The notes below the pieces were generated by a model. It did no database searches. It saw only the letters and a program-made list of their open reading frames with translations, and had not been told where the DNA came from. Shown one piece after another: positions 36,716 to 49,249 of a stretch of DNA of 64,000 bases; position 1 is the stretch's first letter; each line of letters starts with the position of its first letter. The position numbers and the translations under genes were made by a program. Origin of the DNA: Ceratotherium simum simum (Eukaryota; Chordata; Mammalia; Perissodactyla; Rhinocerotidae); NCBI RefSeq assembly GCF_000283155.1, contig NW_004454181.1, positions 20,596,292 through 20,660,291 of the forward strand, in the 5' to 3' direction.

Positions 36716-37165
36716 TCAGGGACTGTTTTTATTTATCTGTCTCCCTGCGCCTAGCACCATGCCACTGCCTAGCAGACGTTTGCTGAACAGACAAACAGAT
36801 GAGTAAATGAGGGCCTTCTTTCAGTTCCTTGAATGAATCAGGCCCTTTCAAGCCTAAGAGCAGTTCCTGTTTGCTTTGCCCAGAACTCTCTTTGCCTGTT
36901 CTTCATACCACTGACTCTCAGCTTAAAAGACACTCAGCTGAGAGCTTTCCCCCACCATGCTGACTAAAGTAGTCCTCCTTTCTTATTCTCTTAGCTCCTT
37001 TTGTTTACAAATCCCAATGTGTAATGATTATATTTTATTTATTTGTGTAGTTTCTTGCTTATTGCCATCCTCCCACCGGACTCTAAGTACCATGAAGATA
37101 GGAATGACGTGTGTCTTGCCCACTATTGTAATACCAGCATCTCACAAAGTGCGTAGGATGGAGAA
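36716..37165 (+). mobile_element. LINE-2 (L2) pieces
   Basis: An L2 terminus (GCCTAGCACCATGCCACTGC, about 36716-36810) is followed by a second L2 stretch (36870-37165, CACCGGACTCTAAGTACCAT, ATAGGAATGACGTGTGTCTT). Confidence 0.65.
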
Positions 37166-37169
37166 GGCC

Positions 37170-37700
37170 TTTATGTTAGTGAGACATTTTCAGTCACAAG
37201 GGACAAACTCCTAACTTAGACAAGCTTAAGCAAAAAAGAAAATTTGGGGCTCATGTAATTGAGAAGTTTAAGGGGTAGACTCACTTTGGACATAGCTGGA
37301 GCCACAGGTTTACATAATTTTATTAAGTCTCTGTCTCTTTCTATCTCTTGCCACTATTTGACTTCACTTTCAGACAGGTTCTTTCCTGACATGGTGGCAA
37401 AAGGACCACCCACAGTCCCAAATTTACATTGCTCACCATCTCAGAAGAAAAGGAAGAAACTTTTTGATAGGGCTGTCAAGAGTCTTGGGGAAGATGCTCA
37501 TTGCTCCAGCTTAGGGCTACATATCCATCACTGAGCCAAGCACAGTGGGTATGAAGATGGAGTTTTACACCCAGGCTTGTTTCCTTGACTGTGTATGAGG
37601 GGGTGGATGGGTGGGAGAGGAGGCTCCACCCCACCCAAACCACAAGCGCAGATGTGAACAGGTGCAAAGCCACGGTGGGGGTGGGGGGTGGGGAGGCTGA
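37170..37700 (+). repeat. ancient interspersed repeat, family unresolved
   Basis: TTCAGTCACAAGGGACAAAC, TTAAGCAAAAAAGAAAATTT, CATGGTGGCAAAAGGACCAC are features of a common old mammalian repeat I cannot name. It ends near a G-rich run (37677-37696). Confidence 0.45.
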
Positions 37701-39149
37701 CTTATTTGCCTAACTCCTGGTCCAACCTACCACTCAACCAGCTGCAGGGACTGAGCTCTCTCACTGGGTGTACACAGCCATTAACCTAACACCAGGCAGC
37801 TGAAACCTACAAGTAATTGAGCTATTTGCCAGCTAAGTGGGGCTAGCTGAAATTAAGTGCTTCCTTGAACCTTGATTGCCATTTTTAATCAGGCAGTATA
37901 TTGGCATTCCTTGATTGCTTTTGCCCTTTGCAATTTATTGGGGGTTTAGGTGGAGGTCTGACCCTTGTAACAAACATAGAGGTGGAGTTCATATATAACG
38001 TTTGCCTCCTTCCCAATCTTTATCCTAAACTGGGTCTGTTTATACAAGTTTCTTGATCTGTTTAAAGATCACACCCCCACCCTTCTGTTTTATCCACCTC
38101 CTTCTCCTGCTTCTATCAGATCAACCCAGAGTTGACGGGGCTATGTGACAAAGGGGAATTTTCTCATTGGTATGCAGAGGTACATCAGATACATCAACTC
38201 ACTGGCAGCCTTAGTATTCACTGCCTTGCAGACTCATCACTTCAGACTCCCAATTTGGCTTCTTTTTCAGAGTTTGACCATGACCTTGTGGAAGTCAATT
38301 TTTCACTCTCTGGACCTTGGTGGCTCTAGCTATAAAATGAAATAATTACTTTGCTTGCTGACCAAGATGGTTTCTGAAGTACCCCCCAGATCTCTGATCC
38401 TAGAATTACCTTTCCCCACTCCTTAGCAATCTGGTGATGAGAAGGTTACCATTAAGTGTGGCATGGCTGCAGGACCAGCCACATGATTTATGGGTCCCCA
38501 TACAAAATGAAAATGTGGGTCCTCTTGTTCAAAAACTATTACGACTTTCAAGATAGCAACAGCAGAGCATTAGGCCAAGCATGGGACCCTTCTGAGAGTA
38601 TGGTCCTATGCAACTGCCCAGGTCACACTTCTGTGAAGTCAGCCCGGAGTGCCTGAACTAATCAGATAGGATAAACCAGCTATGCTCATTCCCCTTCTCA
38701 AAATCCTGCATTATGTCTCCACCATCTTTCCAGTGATAGCAAAATCAAATGCCTTTACAATAAATGAGTGATGTGTGGGCTGGGGTGGTGGTGACTGTGA
38801 CAAAATGGAGAACAAATGCTCTACCTAAAAGGAGCAGCTAATACTGGTCTCCAGCCAATTGTCACCATGCAAGAATTTAGGCTTACTATTGCCTGACCTT
38901 CTAATATTTTGAGAGGAGCCAGGATCAGGATTAAAAATAAATAAATAAATCTCCTGATTTTTTTAATGTTGAGAAAAATTATCCAAAATTTGGAAATGAG
39001 GAAAAGGATGACTACAGTTCCTTTCAATGGCATCCAAAAGCAGTGGTTCTCAAAATGTGCTCACTAATCAACAGCATCAGCATCACCTGAGAACGAAGCT
39101 CAGCATGCACATATATGTATATATATATATGCTTACATACGTTTATACG

Positions 39150-40109
39150 TAAGTGAAATGAATGAAAGCAATGATATAAGGGACAGGAGGGAGTAATTAG
39201 GATTATTTTGTTATTATAAGATACTCATACTACCTCTGAAGTGGTATAGTGTTATTTAAAAGTGGACTTGGATTAGCTGTAAATGTATATTGCAAACTCT
39301 AGGGCAACCGCTAAAAAAAGTAAAAAAGAGAAGTATAACTGATATGCTAAGAAAAGAGAGAAAATGGAATCACATAAGATACTCAAATAAAACCACAAAA
39401 GGCAGAAAAAGAATGGAAGACAAAAATAGGAACAAAGAACAAGGGCAACAAATAGAAAATAGTAACAAATATTATAGATATTAATCCAACTATATCAATA
39501 ATCACTTTGACTGTCAATGGTCTAAATGCACCAATTAAAAAAAAGAGATCAGAGCGGGTCAAAAAACAAGACCCAACTGTGTACAAGAAACCCACTTTAA
39601 GTATAAAGATGTATATAGATTAAAAGTAAATGGATGGAGAAAAATACATCATGCTAACACTATTCAAAAGATAGCAGGAGTAGCTATATTAATTTCAGAC
39701 AGAGAAGACTTCAAAGCAAGGAAAGTTATCAGGGAGAAAAAAGGATATTACATGATGATAAAGGGGTCAACATTCCAAGAAGACATAACAATCCTTAATG
39801 TGTTTGTACCCCAACAACAGAGCATCAAACTATGTGAGGCAAAAACTAATAGAACTGCAAAAAGAAATAGATGAATCCACTGACAAAGTTGGAGACTTCA
39901 ACACCCCTCTATCACAAATGGACAGATACAGCAGGCAGCAAATCAGTAAGGACATAGTTGAACTCAACAAAACTATCAATCAACTGGATGTAACTGACAT
40001 CTATAGACTACTTCATCAAACAATAGCAGAATACACATCCTCCTCAAGATCGCATGGAACATTCACCACTATAGACCACATTCAGAGCCATAAAACACAC
40101 CTTAACTAA
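39150..40109 (+). mobile_element. LINE-1, plus strand, upstream part of a split copy
   Basis: Sense L1 from the start of ORF2: GGATTAGCTGTAAATGTATA, GACTGTCAATGGTCTAAATG, then endonuclease-domain sequence (VGDFNTPLSQMDR, DVTDIYRLLHQTIAEYT). It is interrupted at 40109 by an antisense L1 and resumes at about 41489 (ACAAATTTAAAAGAATAGAA) with no L1 sequence lost. Confidence 0.88.
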
Positions 40110-41488
40110 TTTATTTATTTAATTTTTAAATTATTTTTATTGAAGTCGTATTGGCTTACAACATTGTATAAATTTCAGGCATACGTTATTAAATATCAGT
40201 TTCCATGTAGACTGCATCGTGTTCACCATCAATACTCTACTTTTTATCTATCACCACACATACGTGCCCTTTTACCCTTTCGCCACCCCCCCCACCCCTT
40301 TCCCCTCTGGTAACCACTAATCTGTTCTCCTTATCCATGTATTTGTTTATCTATCTTCCACATATGAGTGAAATCATACCATGTTTGCCTTTCTCTGTCT
40401 ACCTTATTTTGCTTACCATTATATCTTCAAGGTCCATCCATGTTGTTGCAAACAGCATGATTTTGTCTTTTTTATGGCTGAGTAGTATTCCACTGTGTAT
40501 ATATACCACATCTTCTTTGTCCATTCATCAGTTGATGGGCACTTGGGTTGCTTCCAAGTCTTGGCTATTGTGAATAATGCTGTGATGAACATAGAGATGC
40601 ATAAATCTCTTCGAATTGTTGATTTCATCTTCTTTGGACAAATACTCAGTAGTAAGATAGCTGGATCATATGGTATTTCTATTTTTAATTTCTTGAGAAA
40701 TCTTCATACTGTTTTCCATAGTGGCTGCACCAGTTTGCATTCCCACCAGTGTATGAGGGTTCCCTTTTCTCCACATCCTCTCCAACATTTGTTATTTCTT
40801 GTCTTGTTAATTATAGCCATTCTTACTGGTGTAAGGTGATATCTCATTGTAGTTTTGATATGCATTTCCCTAATAATTAGTGATGTTGAACATCTTTTCA
40901 TGTGCCTGTTGGCCATCTGTATATCTTCTTTGTAAAAATGTCTGTTCACATCCTCTGCCCATCTTTTGATTGGTTGTTTGTTTCTTTGTTGTTCGGTTGT
41001 ATGAGTTCTTTAAATATTTTGGGAATTAACCCCTTGTCGGATAGATGGTTTGCAAATATTTTCTCCCAGTTGGCAAGTTGTCTTTTCATTTTGTTCATGG
41101 TTTCCTTTGCCTTGTAGAAGCTTTTTAATCTGATGTAGTCCCATTTGTTTATTTTTTATTTTGTTTCCCTTGCCTGAGTAGACATGGTATTCAAAAAGAT
41201 ACTTCTAAGATCGATGTCAAAGAGTGTACTGCCTATATTTTCTTCTAGGAGTTTTATGGTTTCGGGTCTTACATTCAAGTCTTTAATCCATTCTGCGTTA
41301 ATTTTTGTGTATGGTGAAAGATAGTGGTCTACTTTCATTCTTTTGCATGTGGCTGTCCAGTTTTCCCAGCACCATTTATTGAAGAGACTATCCTTTCTCC
41401 ATTGTATGTTCTTGGCTCCCTTGTCAGAAATTAGCTGTCCATAGATGTGTGGGTTTATTTCTGGGCTTTCAATTCTGTTCCATTGATC
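40110..41488 (-). mobile_element. LINE-1, minus strand, nested in another LINE-1
   Basis: A 5'-truncated antisense L1 with its 3' UTR at the left (an A/T-rich end at 40110, C-rich tract at 40286-40310) and ORF2 C-terminal sequence on the minus strand ([20 protein letters not shown] at about 40730-40830; a [14 protein letters not shown] zinc-knuckle-like part). Flanks ACACCTTAAC / ACACCCGAAC look like a diverged target-site duplication. Confidence 0.88.
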
Positions 41489-42957
41489 TTACACCCGAAC
41501 AAATTTAAAAGAATAGAAATCATACAATGTCAGCTTTCAACCACAGTGGAATTAAACTAGAAAGCAACAACAAAAAGATAACTGGAAAATTTCAAAATAT
41601 ATAGAGATTAAATAACACACTTATAAATAACACATGGGTCAAAGATGAAATCTCAGGAGAAATTAAAAAATATTTTGAACTAAATGAAAATGAAAACAAC
41701 TTAAATTTCTGAGATACAGTGAAAGCAGTGCTCAGAGGGAAATTTATAGCATTGAATGCACATATTAGAAAAGAAGACAGATCTAAAATCAATAATCTAA
41801 GCTTCCACCTTAGGAAACTAGAAAAAGAAGAGCAAGTTAAATTCAAAGTAAGCAGAAGAAAATAAATAACAAAAATTAGAGCAGAAATCAATGAAATTGA
41901 AAATAAGAAATCAATAGAAAAAATCAATTAAATCAAAAGCTGCTTCTTTGAAAAGATTAATAAAATCAATAAGCCTCTAGCCAGGCTAACTAAGAAAAGA
42001 AGAGAAAAGACACAAATTACTAATATCAGAAATGAAAGCGGGGATATCACTACAGATCCCATGGACATTAAAAGGATAATAAAGGAATACTGTGAACAAC
42101 TCTATGCCCACAATTTGATAACCTAGAAATGGACCAATTCCTTGAAAGACCCATTTTGCCAAAACTGACACAAGAAGAAATAGACAAGTGGAATAGGCCT
42201 ATATCCATTAAAGAAATTGAACCAATAATCAATAATCTTCTAAAACAAAAACACCAAGCCCAAATGAGTTCACTAGTGAATTCTACTAAACGTTTAAGGA
42301 AGAAATTATACCAATTCTCTACAATCTGTTTCAGAGGATAGAAGCAGAAAGAACACTTCCTAACTCATTATATGATGCCAACAATATTCTAATGCTAAAG
42401 CCAGCAAAAGACATTACAAGACAAGAAAACTACAGACCAAAATCTCTCATGAACATAGATGCAAAAATTCTCAACAAAATATTAGCAAATTGAATCTAAC
42501 TATGTATAAAAAGAATTATACATCATGACCAACTGGGGTTTGTCTCAGTGTGCAAGACTGGTTCAACATTAAAAAATCAAATAATCTAAAAAGAAAAATC
42601 AACATGATCATATCAACAGATGCAGAAAAAGCATTTGACAAAATCCAACATCCATTCACGATAAAAATGCTTGATAAACTAGGAATAGAGGGGAACTTCC
42701 TCAACTTGATAAAGACTATCTACAAAAACCCTACAGCTAACATTATACTTAATGGTGAGAAGCCCAAAGCTTTCTCACTAAGATCAGGTACAAGGCAAGG
42801 ATGTCCCCTTTCACCACAACTTTTCAACATCATACTGGAAGTTTCTAGCAAATGCAATAAGACAAGAAAAAGGAATAAAAGATATACAGATTGGGGAAGA
42901 AGAAATAAAATTGTCTTTGTTCACAGATGACATGATCACCTATGTAAAAATTAGAAA
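41489..42957 (+). mobile_element. LINE-1, plus strand, downstream part of the split copy
   Basis: It continues the ORF2 of the 39150 copy: the connector, then RT ([33 protein letters not shown]) and the FTDDM form of the FADD catalytic motif near 42920. It stops abruptly at about 42957. Frames are broken. Confidence 0.88.
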
Positions 42958-43470
42958 GAATTGACACTGTCTTGATTACTGTAGCTTTATAGTAAGTCTT
43001 GAAGTTGAGTAGTGTCAGTCTTCCACTTTTGTTCTCTTTCAATATTGTGTTGGCTATGCTGGGTCTTTTGTCTCCCCATATAAACTTTAGAATCCCTTTG
43101 TTGATATCCACAACATGACTTGCTGACATTTTGATTGGGGTTGCACTGAATGTACAGATCAAGTTGGGAAGAACTGACATCTTGACAATAGTGAGTCTTT
43201 CTATCCATGAACATGGAATATTTCTCCATTTATTTAGTTCTTCTTTGATTTCATTCATCAGAGTTTGTAGTTTTCCTCATATAGATCTTGCACATACTTT
43301 GCTAGCTTTATATCTAAGTATTTCTTTTATGGGGATGCTAATGTAAATTGAATTGTGTTTTTAATTTCAAATTCCACTTGTTCATTGTTGGTATATAGGA
43401 AAGCAATTGACTTTTGTATATTAACCTTGTATCTTGCAACCTTGCTATAATGGCTTGTTAGTTCCAGGTT
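42958..43470 (-). mobile_element. inverted LINE-1 segment
   Basis: Read on the minus strand this is the part of ORF2 that should follow the FADD motif: [18 protein letters not shown] near 43390-43440, then MNEIKEELNKWRNIPCSW (43205-43258) down to NFKTYYKATVIKTVS near 42970. It has neither a 3' UTR nor a poly-A, so it looks like an inverted continuation of the copy to its left. Confidence 0.8.
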
Positions 43471-43764
43471 GAATCATATTACATTGCCAAAGTTTGACCC
43501 TTTCTGACCCACAAAATCAATAATTCCATATAGTTTGACCTAGTAACTCTCATGGGACTGTTATGGGCACTGTGTTTGGCAGCATTCAAGGTACTCAATA
43601 CATGGCAATGATTATTATTATTATTATCCACAATCCTGGAGACAGTAGCTGATGTTGAGAAATCAAAAGATGCAAGTTACACATCAAGAAACTTGATCAC
43701 CCTCTGTAAGTGGCCATCTAATTTGTCAGTTCCTACCCCCTTTTTTCTTTTCCCCCACCTCCCC

Positions 43765-43880
43765 CTACCCTAATTGTTAGAGTGGAGATCATGTCTTACA
43801 AATCTCTGTATTTGTAGATTCTAGCAAATGCCAGGCAGATAAGAGGTGCTCAGTAAATGCTGTTGAATGAGTGATTCCAA
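43765..43880 (+). mobile_element. LINE-2 (L2) 3' end
   Basis: AGAGTGGAGATCATGTCTTA, AATGCCAGGCAGATAAGAGG and GTGCTCAGTAAATGCTGTTG mark an L2 terminus. Confidence 0.65.
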
Positions 43881-44089
43881 GAACTTTACGGATCCCTCCC
43901 CCCCCCAGGGGTTGGGGGATTTGGTTTTTGTGTGGATTTGGGGGGAGGAAAAAAACCAGAACTAAAGACTAAAATCTTGAACATAACCAAGAGACTTGAG
44001 TAAAAAACCCTCTGTAGGCTTTAATTCCTTCTATCAAAGTGGATCCAGTAATCCTAACCTGGCTCCCTCATGGAGTATTTGAAGAGCAA

Positions 44090-44790
44090 GAGAGTTGCTG
44101 GGAAACTACATATCTATTAGAATGGCTAAAATCAAAAAAACCGACAGTACCAGGTCCTGGTGAGGACGCAGAGCAACTGAATCCTCACACTGCTGGTGGG
44201 AATGCAAAACCGTACAGCCACTTTGGAAAATACTTTTTGCAGTTTCTTATGAAGTTAAACATATGTTTAACCACAAGACCTAGCAAGTCCACTCCTAATT
44301 ATTTACCCTAGAAAAATGAAAACTTATGTTCCCATAAGACTTGAATATTTATAGTGACTTTATTCATAATCATAAAAAACTGGAAATACCCAAATTTCCT
44401 TCAACTGGTGAATGGATAACTATGGTACATCCACACAATGGAATACTACTGAACCATAGAAAGGAAGGAACTATTGGCACACGTGACAATATAGATGAAT
44501 CTTAAATGCATTATGCTGAATGAAAGAAGCCAGACTCATAAGGCTACATTCTGTGTGGTTCCCTTTATATGACATTATGGAAAAGAAAACACTATAGGGA
44601 CATAAAGCATGTCAGTGATTGCCAGGGTTGGGAATGACAAGAGACAGAAGGAAAGTTTTTGGGGTGATCTTGATTGTGACAGTGGTTATTCGATTGTATG
44701 TGTTTGTCAAAACTCATAGCTGTGTATATGAAAAAATGGAGAATGTTAGTGTATATTAATTATACTCAAATAAACCAGACTTTTAAAAAA
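44090..44790 (+). mobile_element. LINE-1 3' end, plus strand
   Basis: Sense L1M-type 3' UTR: CACACTGCTGGTGGGAATGC, ATTCATAATCATAAAAAACT, CACAATGGAATACTACTGAA, TTGCCAGGGTTGGGAATGAC. About 0.7 kb, truncated. Confidence 0.85.
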
Positions 44791-45199
44791 GAGCTAGTTG
44801 CTGGGACAATGGTTCACAGAGCAATGTTATCACAGGGTCAACATTATTCCCATAGTAAGGGCCAATGAAGACAATTCTCCCACGAGCGACTTGGAAGTTT
44901 ATGTTGAGCCAGAATGAAATAATTATTGTTAATTATTTAATTTATAATTTATTTAAACATTTATTGTGCCTTCCAAATGCTGGGAGGGTGAGAGAAGTAC
45001 AAAGTCCAGCTCCTATTCATAAGGGGCTCACAATGTAGTAGGGGTGGGATAAGAAAAAGACAATTACAGTATAACATGATCATTATCTTTGATAATAAAG
45101 AATCAGTATTTAATTAAACTCTTTACTCATTACATAACTAAAAGCACAAGCTAAGCATTACGAACATGCTCCCCACTCCCGTGCTTATTAGCAATAGAA

Positions 45200-45450
45200 C
45201 GAGGATAATAAAAGCTAGCATTTATTGACTGCTTACTATGTGAGAGGTGCAATTCTAAGCACCCATTTAAGCCTCACGAAACCCAACGAGCTAGGAACTG
45301 TCATTATCAGCATCCTTTATAGATGAGGCAACAAAGTTACAGAAAAGTTTATTTGCCCCTGGTCACACAGCTGGTAAATGACAGCAAAGGGATTTAAACC
45401 CTGGCAGGATGGCCACCTCTGAACCATGACAGTATATTGTAGCTAGAGAG
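45200..45450 (-). mobile_element. MIR SINE
   Basis: Reverse-complement MIR: TAGCATTTATTGACTGCTTA, AAGCCTCACGAAACCCAACG, CTGGTCACACAGCTGGTAAA. Confidence 0.85.
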
Positions 45451-45649
45451 GAACAGTGACCTGGGTCCCCTGGACTCCTGAAATTTGAAACTGGTTGCTC
45501 TAACTCTACCTCAGTTTCCCTAACATCAGAGGAGAGAGTAAAGCATGAGTAGAGAGGTCAACACTCTCTGCATAAGACACCAGGATAAACCATCATTCCT
45601 TTTGTGTTCCTTTCCTGTTTTTACCATATGCCCACCACGCCCCATTACT

Positions 45650-46140
45650 GAAATGATACATAAGTATTACAGAAAACGGAAGAGGCAAAAAAAGACAACA
45701 ACAAAAAACCTCTATCCCATCCATAGTCTGACCAGTCATCCAGGGGTAACCACTGCTAACATTTTGGCACATTTCCTTCTATTCTTTTTTTAAATGTCTT
45801 TTATTTACATAGCTGAGATCATATTTAAATGTAATTTTGGACCCTGCTTTTTTTACTTAATATCAGAGCATAAACTCTTTGTAAATGTTATTTTAAATGG
45901 CTGCATAATAATCCATCACATGGATATTCTATAATTTATTAACTGTTCCTTCACAGTTGGATATTTAGGTTGTTTCCAGTATTTTCACTATTATAAATAA
46001 CACCACTATGAACATTCTAGTCCATAAATCTTTGTGTGCATTACAGATTATTGTTTTAGGATAGTTTCCCAGAAATGTAATCACTAGGTTAAATGTCATG
46101 AATATTTTAAAGATTGTGTGGAGATGTAGTATTCTTTACA
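45650..46140 (-). mobile_element. old LINE-1-like 3'-end fragment
   Basis: Antisense pattern: CAGGGGTAACCACTGCTAAC, TTTAAATGGCTGCATAATAA, TTAGGTTGTTTCCAGTATTT, GTTTCCCAGAAATGTAATCA. Confidence 0.6.
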
Positions 46141-46439
46141 AATAACAAATACATTCTTTCTGAATAAGTGGAAAGGCTTCTAGGGAATCAAAAGTGAGTA
46201 TATGTTTATTCCTGTGAATAAATTTGGAGGGGGTGGATGACAGAAAGAACTGGGAACTTTCTCACTCCTTGGTTAGTGCAGTAACCACTGGACTTTTTCT
46301 CTTATGAGCTAGTGCCCAATTTTTAGGGGTACATGCTGATTAAATATTCATCAGCTGAGGGTTAGCAAACGGCAGCAAATCTCAGGCATGCAGTTTGTAT
46401 GCCTTTTGTATGTAGATTGTGCATAGAATCAGTTAGACT

Positions 46440-46670
46440 TGGCACTTCAGCATTTTTCACGTGGCACAGCACACAGCACGTTCACCACCATTATCTCAAC
46501 AGCTTCTCACAGCTCCTGGGTGAGATGGATTGGAATAGCCATTATCATTCCCAGGTCATTGGTCAGAAACTCAGGCCCAGAGAGGAGAAGTGACTTTCCC
46601 AAAGTCACAAAGCTGGTTGGAGAGGGCTGGGACTAGAATTCTAGTGTCATGGCTCTAGGGTTAAAACTCC
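46440..46670 (-). mobile_element. MIR SINE
   Basis: Reverse-complement MIR: ACTCAGGCCCAGAGAGGAGA, CAAAGTCACAAAGCTGGTTG, and an end GTCATGGCTCTAGGG next to the MaLR 5' LTR. Confidence 0.75.
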
Positions 46671-47073
46671 TATTATGGACTGAATAATGTCTCCTCTCAA
46701 CCCAGCAATTCATATGTTGAAGCCCTAACCCCCAATGTGACTGTATTTGGAGATAAAGTCCACAAGGAGGTAATGAAGGTTAAATGAGGTCATAAGTGTA
46801 GGGCTCTGATCCAACAGAATTAGTGTCCTTATAAGAAGAGGAAGACCAGAGCTCTCTCTCTCTCTCTGTATGCTCACACAAAGAAGAGGCCAGGTGAGGA
46901 CACAGTGAGAAGTCAGCCATCTACAAGCCAGAAGAGAGGCCTCACCAGAAACCAACCCTGCCAACACCTTGATTTTGGACTTCCAGCCTTCAGAACTGTG
47001 ACAAAATAAATTTCTGTGTTTAAGCCACCCAGTCTGTGGTATTCTGTTATGACAGCCCTAGCAGACTGTTACA
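46671..47073 (+). mobile_element. MaLR 5' LTR (MLT1-type)
   Basis: A long terminal repeat of the non-autonomous ERVL-MaLR group. It starts TATTATGGACTGAATAATG (ancestral TG mutated to TA) and has TGACTGTATTTGGAGATAAA, TGTCCTTATAAGAAGAGGAA and an AAATAAATTTCTGTGTTTAA poly(A) region. It ends GCAGACTGTTACA. It pairs with the LTR at 48571-48957 in the same direction. The LTRs differ at many positions, so the insertion is old. Confidence 0.88.
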
Positions 47074-48570
47074 GATTTTGGTACCAAGAAGTGGGGTGCT
47101 GCTGTAACAAATGCCTAAAAACGTAGAAGTGGCTTTGGAACTGGGTAAAGGAAGAGGCTGGATAAGCTGTGAGGTGCATGCTAGAAAAAACCTAGATTGC
47201 CTTGAAGGGACTGTTGGTAAAAATATGATGTTAAAGGCGATTCTGGTGAGGGCTCAGGAAGAAAAGAGAAGAGCTGTAAAGAAAGCTCCTATCATTTTAG
47301 AGAAGACACGTATCATCGTGAACAGAATGTTGGTAGAACTATGAATGTTAAAGGTGATTCCAGTGAGGTCTCAGATGGAAATACAGAACATGTTATTGGA
47401 AACTGGAAGAAAGGTGATCCTTGTTATAAAGTGGCAGAGAACTTGGCTGAATTGTGTTCTAGTGTTTTGTGGAAAGTAGAAATTGCAAGTGACAAACTTG
47501 GATATTCAGCTGAGGAGATTTCTAAGCCAAGTGTTGAAGGTGTGGCCTGGTTTCTCTTTCCTGCTTATGGTAATATAAAAGGAGAGAGGTAAATTGAAGC
47601 AATTGCTAAGCAAAAAGGAACCAGAGCTTGAGGATTTGGGAAATTCCCAGCCCATCCATATTGCAAAAAAATGCATGTTCTAGAGAGGACATCAAGGATG
47701 TGGCTGGACAATCACTCTATACGGAGAAGACCCATGCACTTAATCAGCCATCTCAGCAGAAACCAACAGAGACGCCATTACACCAGCAGAGACAGTGCCA
47801 GTTAGGACCAAAGGGAACGGAGACAGGATGAAATAAAGAAGGCTTTTGGAATTCTGGGATCCTGGGACAGGACAATAGAGCCATTTGGTTGTGAATATGC
47901 CTTAGCCTTCAAGAAAAGGGAAGAATGGCCCTGAAGGTGATTCACAGGTCATCAGGGCTGCCATTCCCACTGCATGTCCAGAGCACACAGACCCAGAAAG
48001 CAAGGCTATTTCCTTCTTGGTTTCAGAGGATGGGGCCCCCTCTTGCTTTCAGGGAGCCAGGCTGCCCCTTCACAGTGCCTCAGGTGCAGCACTGCAGCAA
48101 AAAGCGACAGGGGTGGGGCTGCTGCCTAGAGCTGAGGGGGCAGGGCCACTGCCTAGGGCCGTGGGGATGACACTACAGCCCCAGTGGGCCACGAAGGCAG
48201 AGCATCCAGCCAGAGGATTATTCTAGAGCTTTAAAATTTAATGGAATTTGCCTTGCTAGGTTTTGGACTTGCTTGGGACCCATCACTCCTTTCCTTTTTC
48301 CAATTTCTCCCTTTTGGAATGAGAATGTCTATCCTATACCTGTGTTTTGGAAGCACATACCTTGTCTGGTTTCACAGGTTCGCATCTGGAGAGGAATTTT
48401 GCCTCAGGATAACTTGAGTCTCACCCACGTCTTATTTAGATGCTGTTTAGATGAGACTTTGGACTTGGGATTGATGCTGGAATGGGTTAAGACTTTTAGG
48501 GTTGTTGGGATGCAGTGAATGTATTTTGCATGCAAGGAGGACACGCATTTCAGGCGGCCAGAGGATAGAA
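47074..48570 (+). mobile_element. MaLR internal region (non-coding fossil)
   Basis: About 1.5 kb between the two LTRs, beginning GATTTTGGTACCAAGAAGTG, as MaLR internal regions do. Only short open frames are present and no gag, pol or env similarity is visible, in keeping with this non-autonomous group. Short open frames at 47111-47831 are part of this repeat, not genes. Confidence 0.8.
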
Positions 48571-48957
48571 TGTTATGGACTGAACTGTGTCCCCCTCAAA
48601 TTCATATGTTGAAGCCCTGATCCCCAAGTGGCTGTATTTGGAGATAGAGCCTATAAAGAGGTAATAAAGATTAAATGAGATCATAAGGGTGGGGCTCTGA
48701 TCTGAGGGGATTAGCGTCCTTTCAAGACAAGGAAGACAGCAGAGCTTGCTCTCTCTACACAAGACAAGAGGCCATGTGAGGACAAAGCAAGAAGGTGGCC
48801 GTCTACAAGCCAGGAAGAGAGGTCTTACCAGAAATCAACCGAGCCAGCACCTTGACCTCAGACTTCTAGCCTCCAGAACTGTGAAAAAATAAAATTCTGT
48901 TGTTTAAACCATCCAGTCTGTGGTGTTTTGTTATGGCAGCTTGAGCAGACTAATACA
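48571..48957 (+). mobile_element. MaLR 3' LTR (MLT1-type)
   Basis: It starts TGTTATGGACTGAACTGTG and ends GAGCAGACTAATACA, with the same internal landmarks as the 5' LTR and a matching poly(A) region. The 5-bp sequences flanking the whole element (actcc / gcctc) do not form a convincing target-site duplication. Confidence 0.9.
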
Positions 48958-49249
48958 GCCTCTAAATACATCAATAGCAAGAACCATATCTTTTATTTAT
49001 CCCATGGGTGCCCGTTGGTTTTGACAGACCTACTTACTAGTCATTTTCAGGAGTGCCTTGTCCTCTGCAGCCCACAGCATCTTGTTTACTTGTGCAAACC
49101 TGGGTTTGAAGAAAGGCTCAGTGAAAGGAACAGATGACAAGAGGTCTGAGGCTCAGTTTCTAGAACCAGGCTTTGCCAAAACTTGCTACGGGATCTTATG
49201 CAAGCCACTTCTCTCTGATTATCAGTTTATCCATCTACAAAATAAGGTG

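Noticed and set aside
42129..42930. reverse-transcriptase-like protein (TRQGCPLSP motif)
   Set aside because: Real RT homology, but it is a broken LINE-1 ORF2, so it is listed as a mobile element and not as a gene.
47111..47831. three consecutive short open frames that look like a small gene
   Set aside because: They lie wholly inside the internal region between two MaLR LTRs and match the repeat, not a cellular protein.
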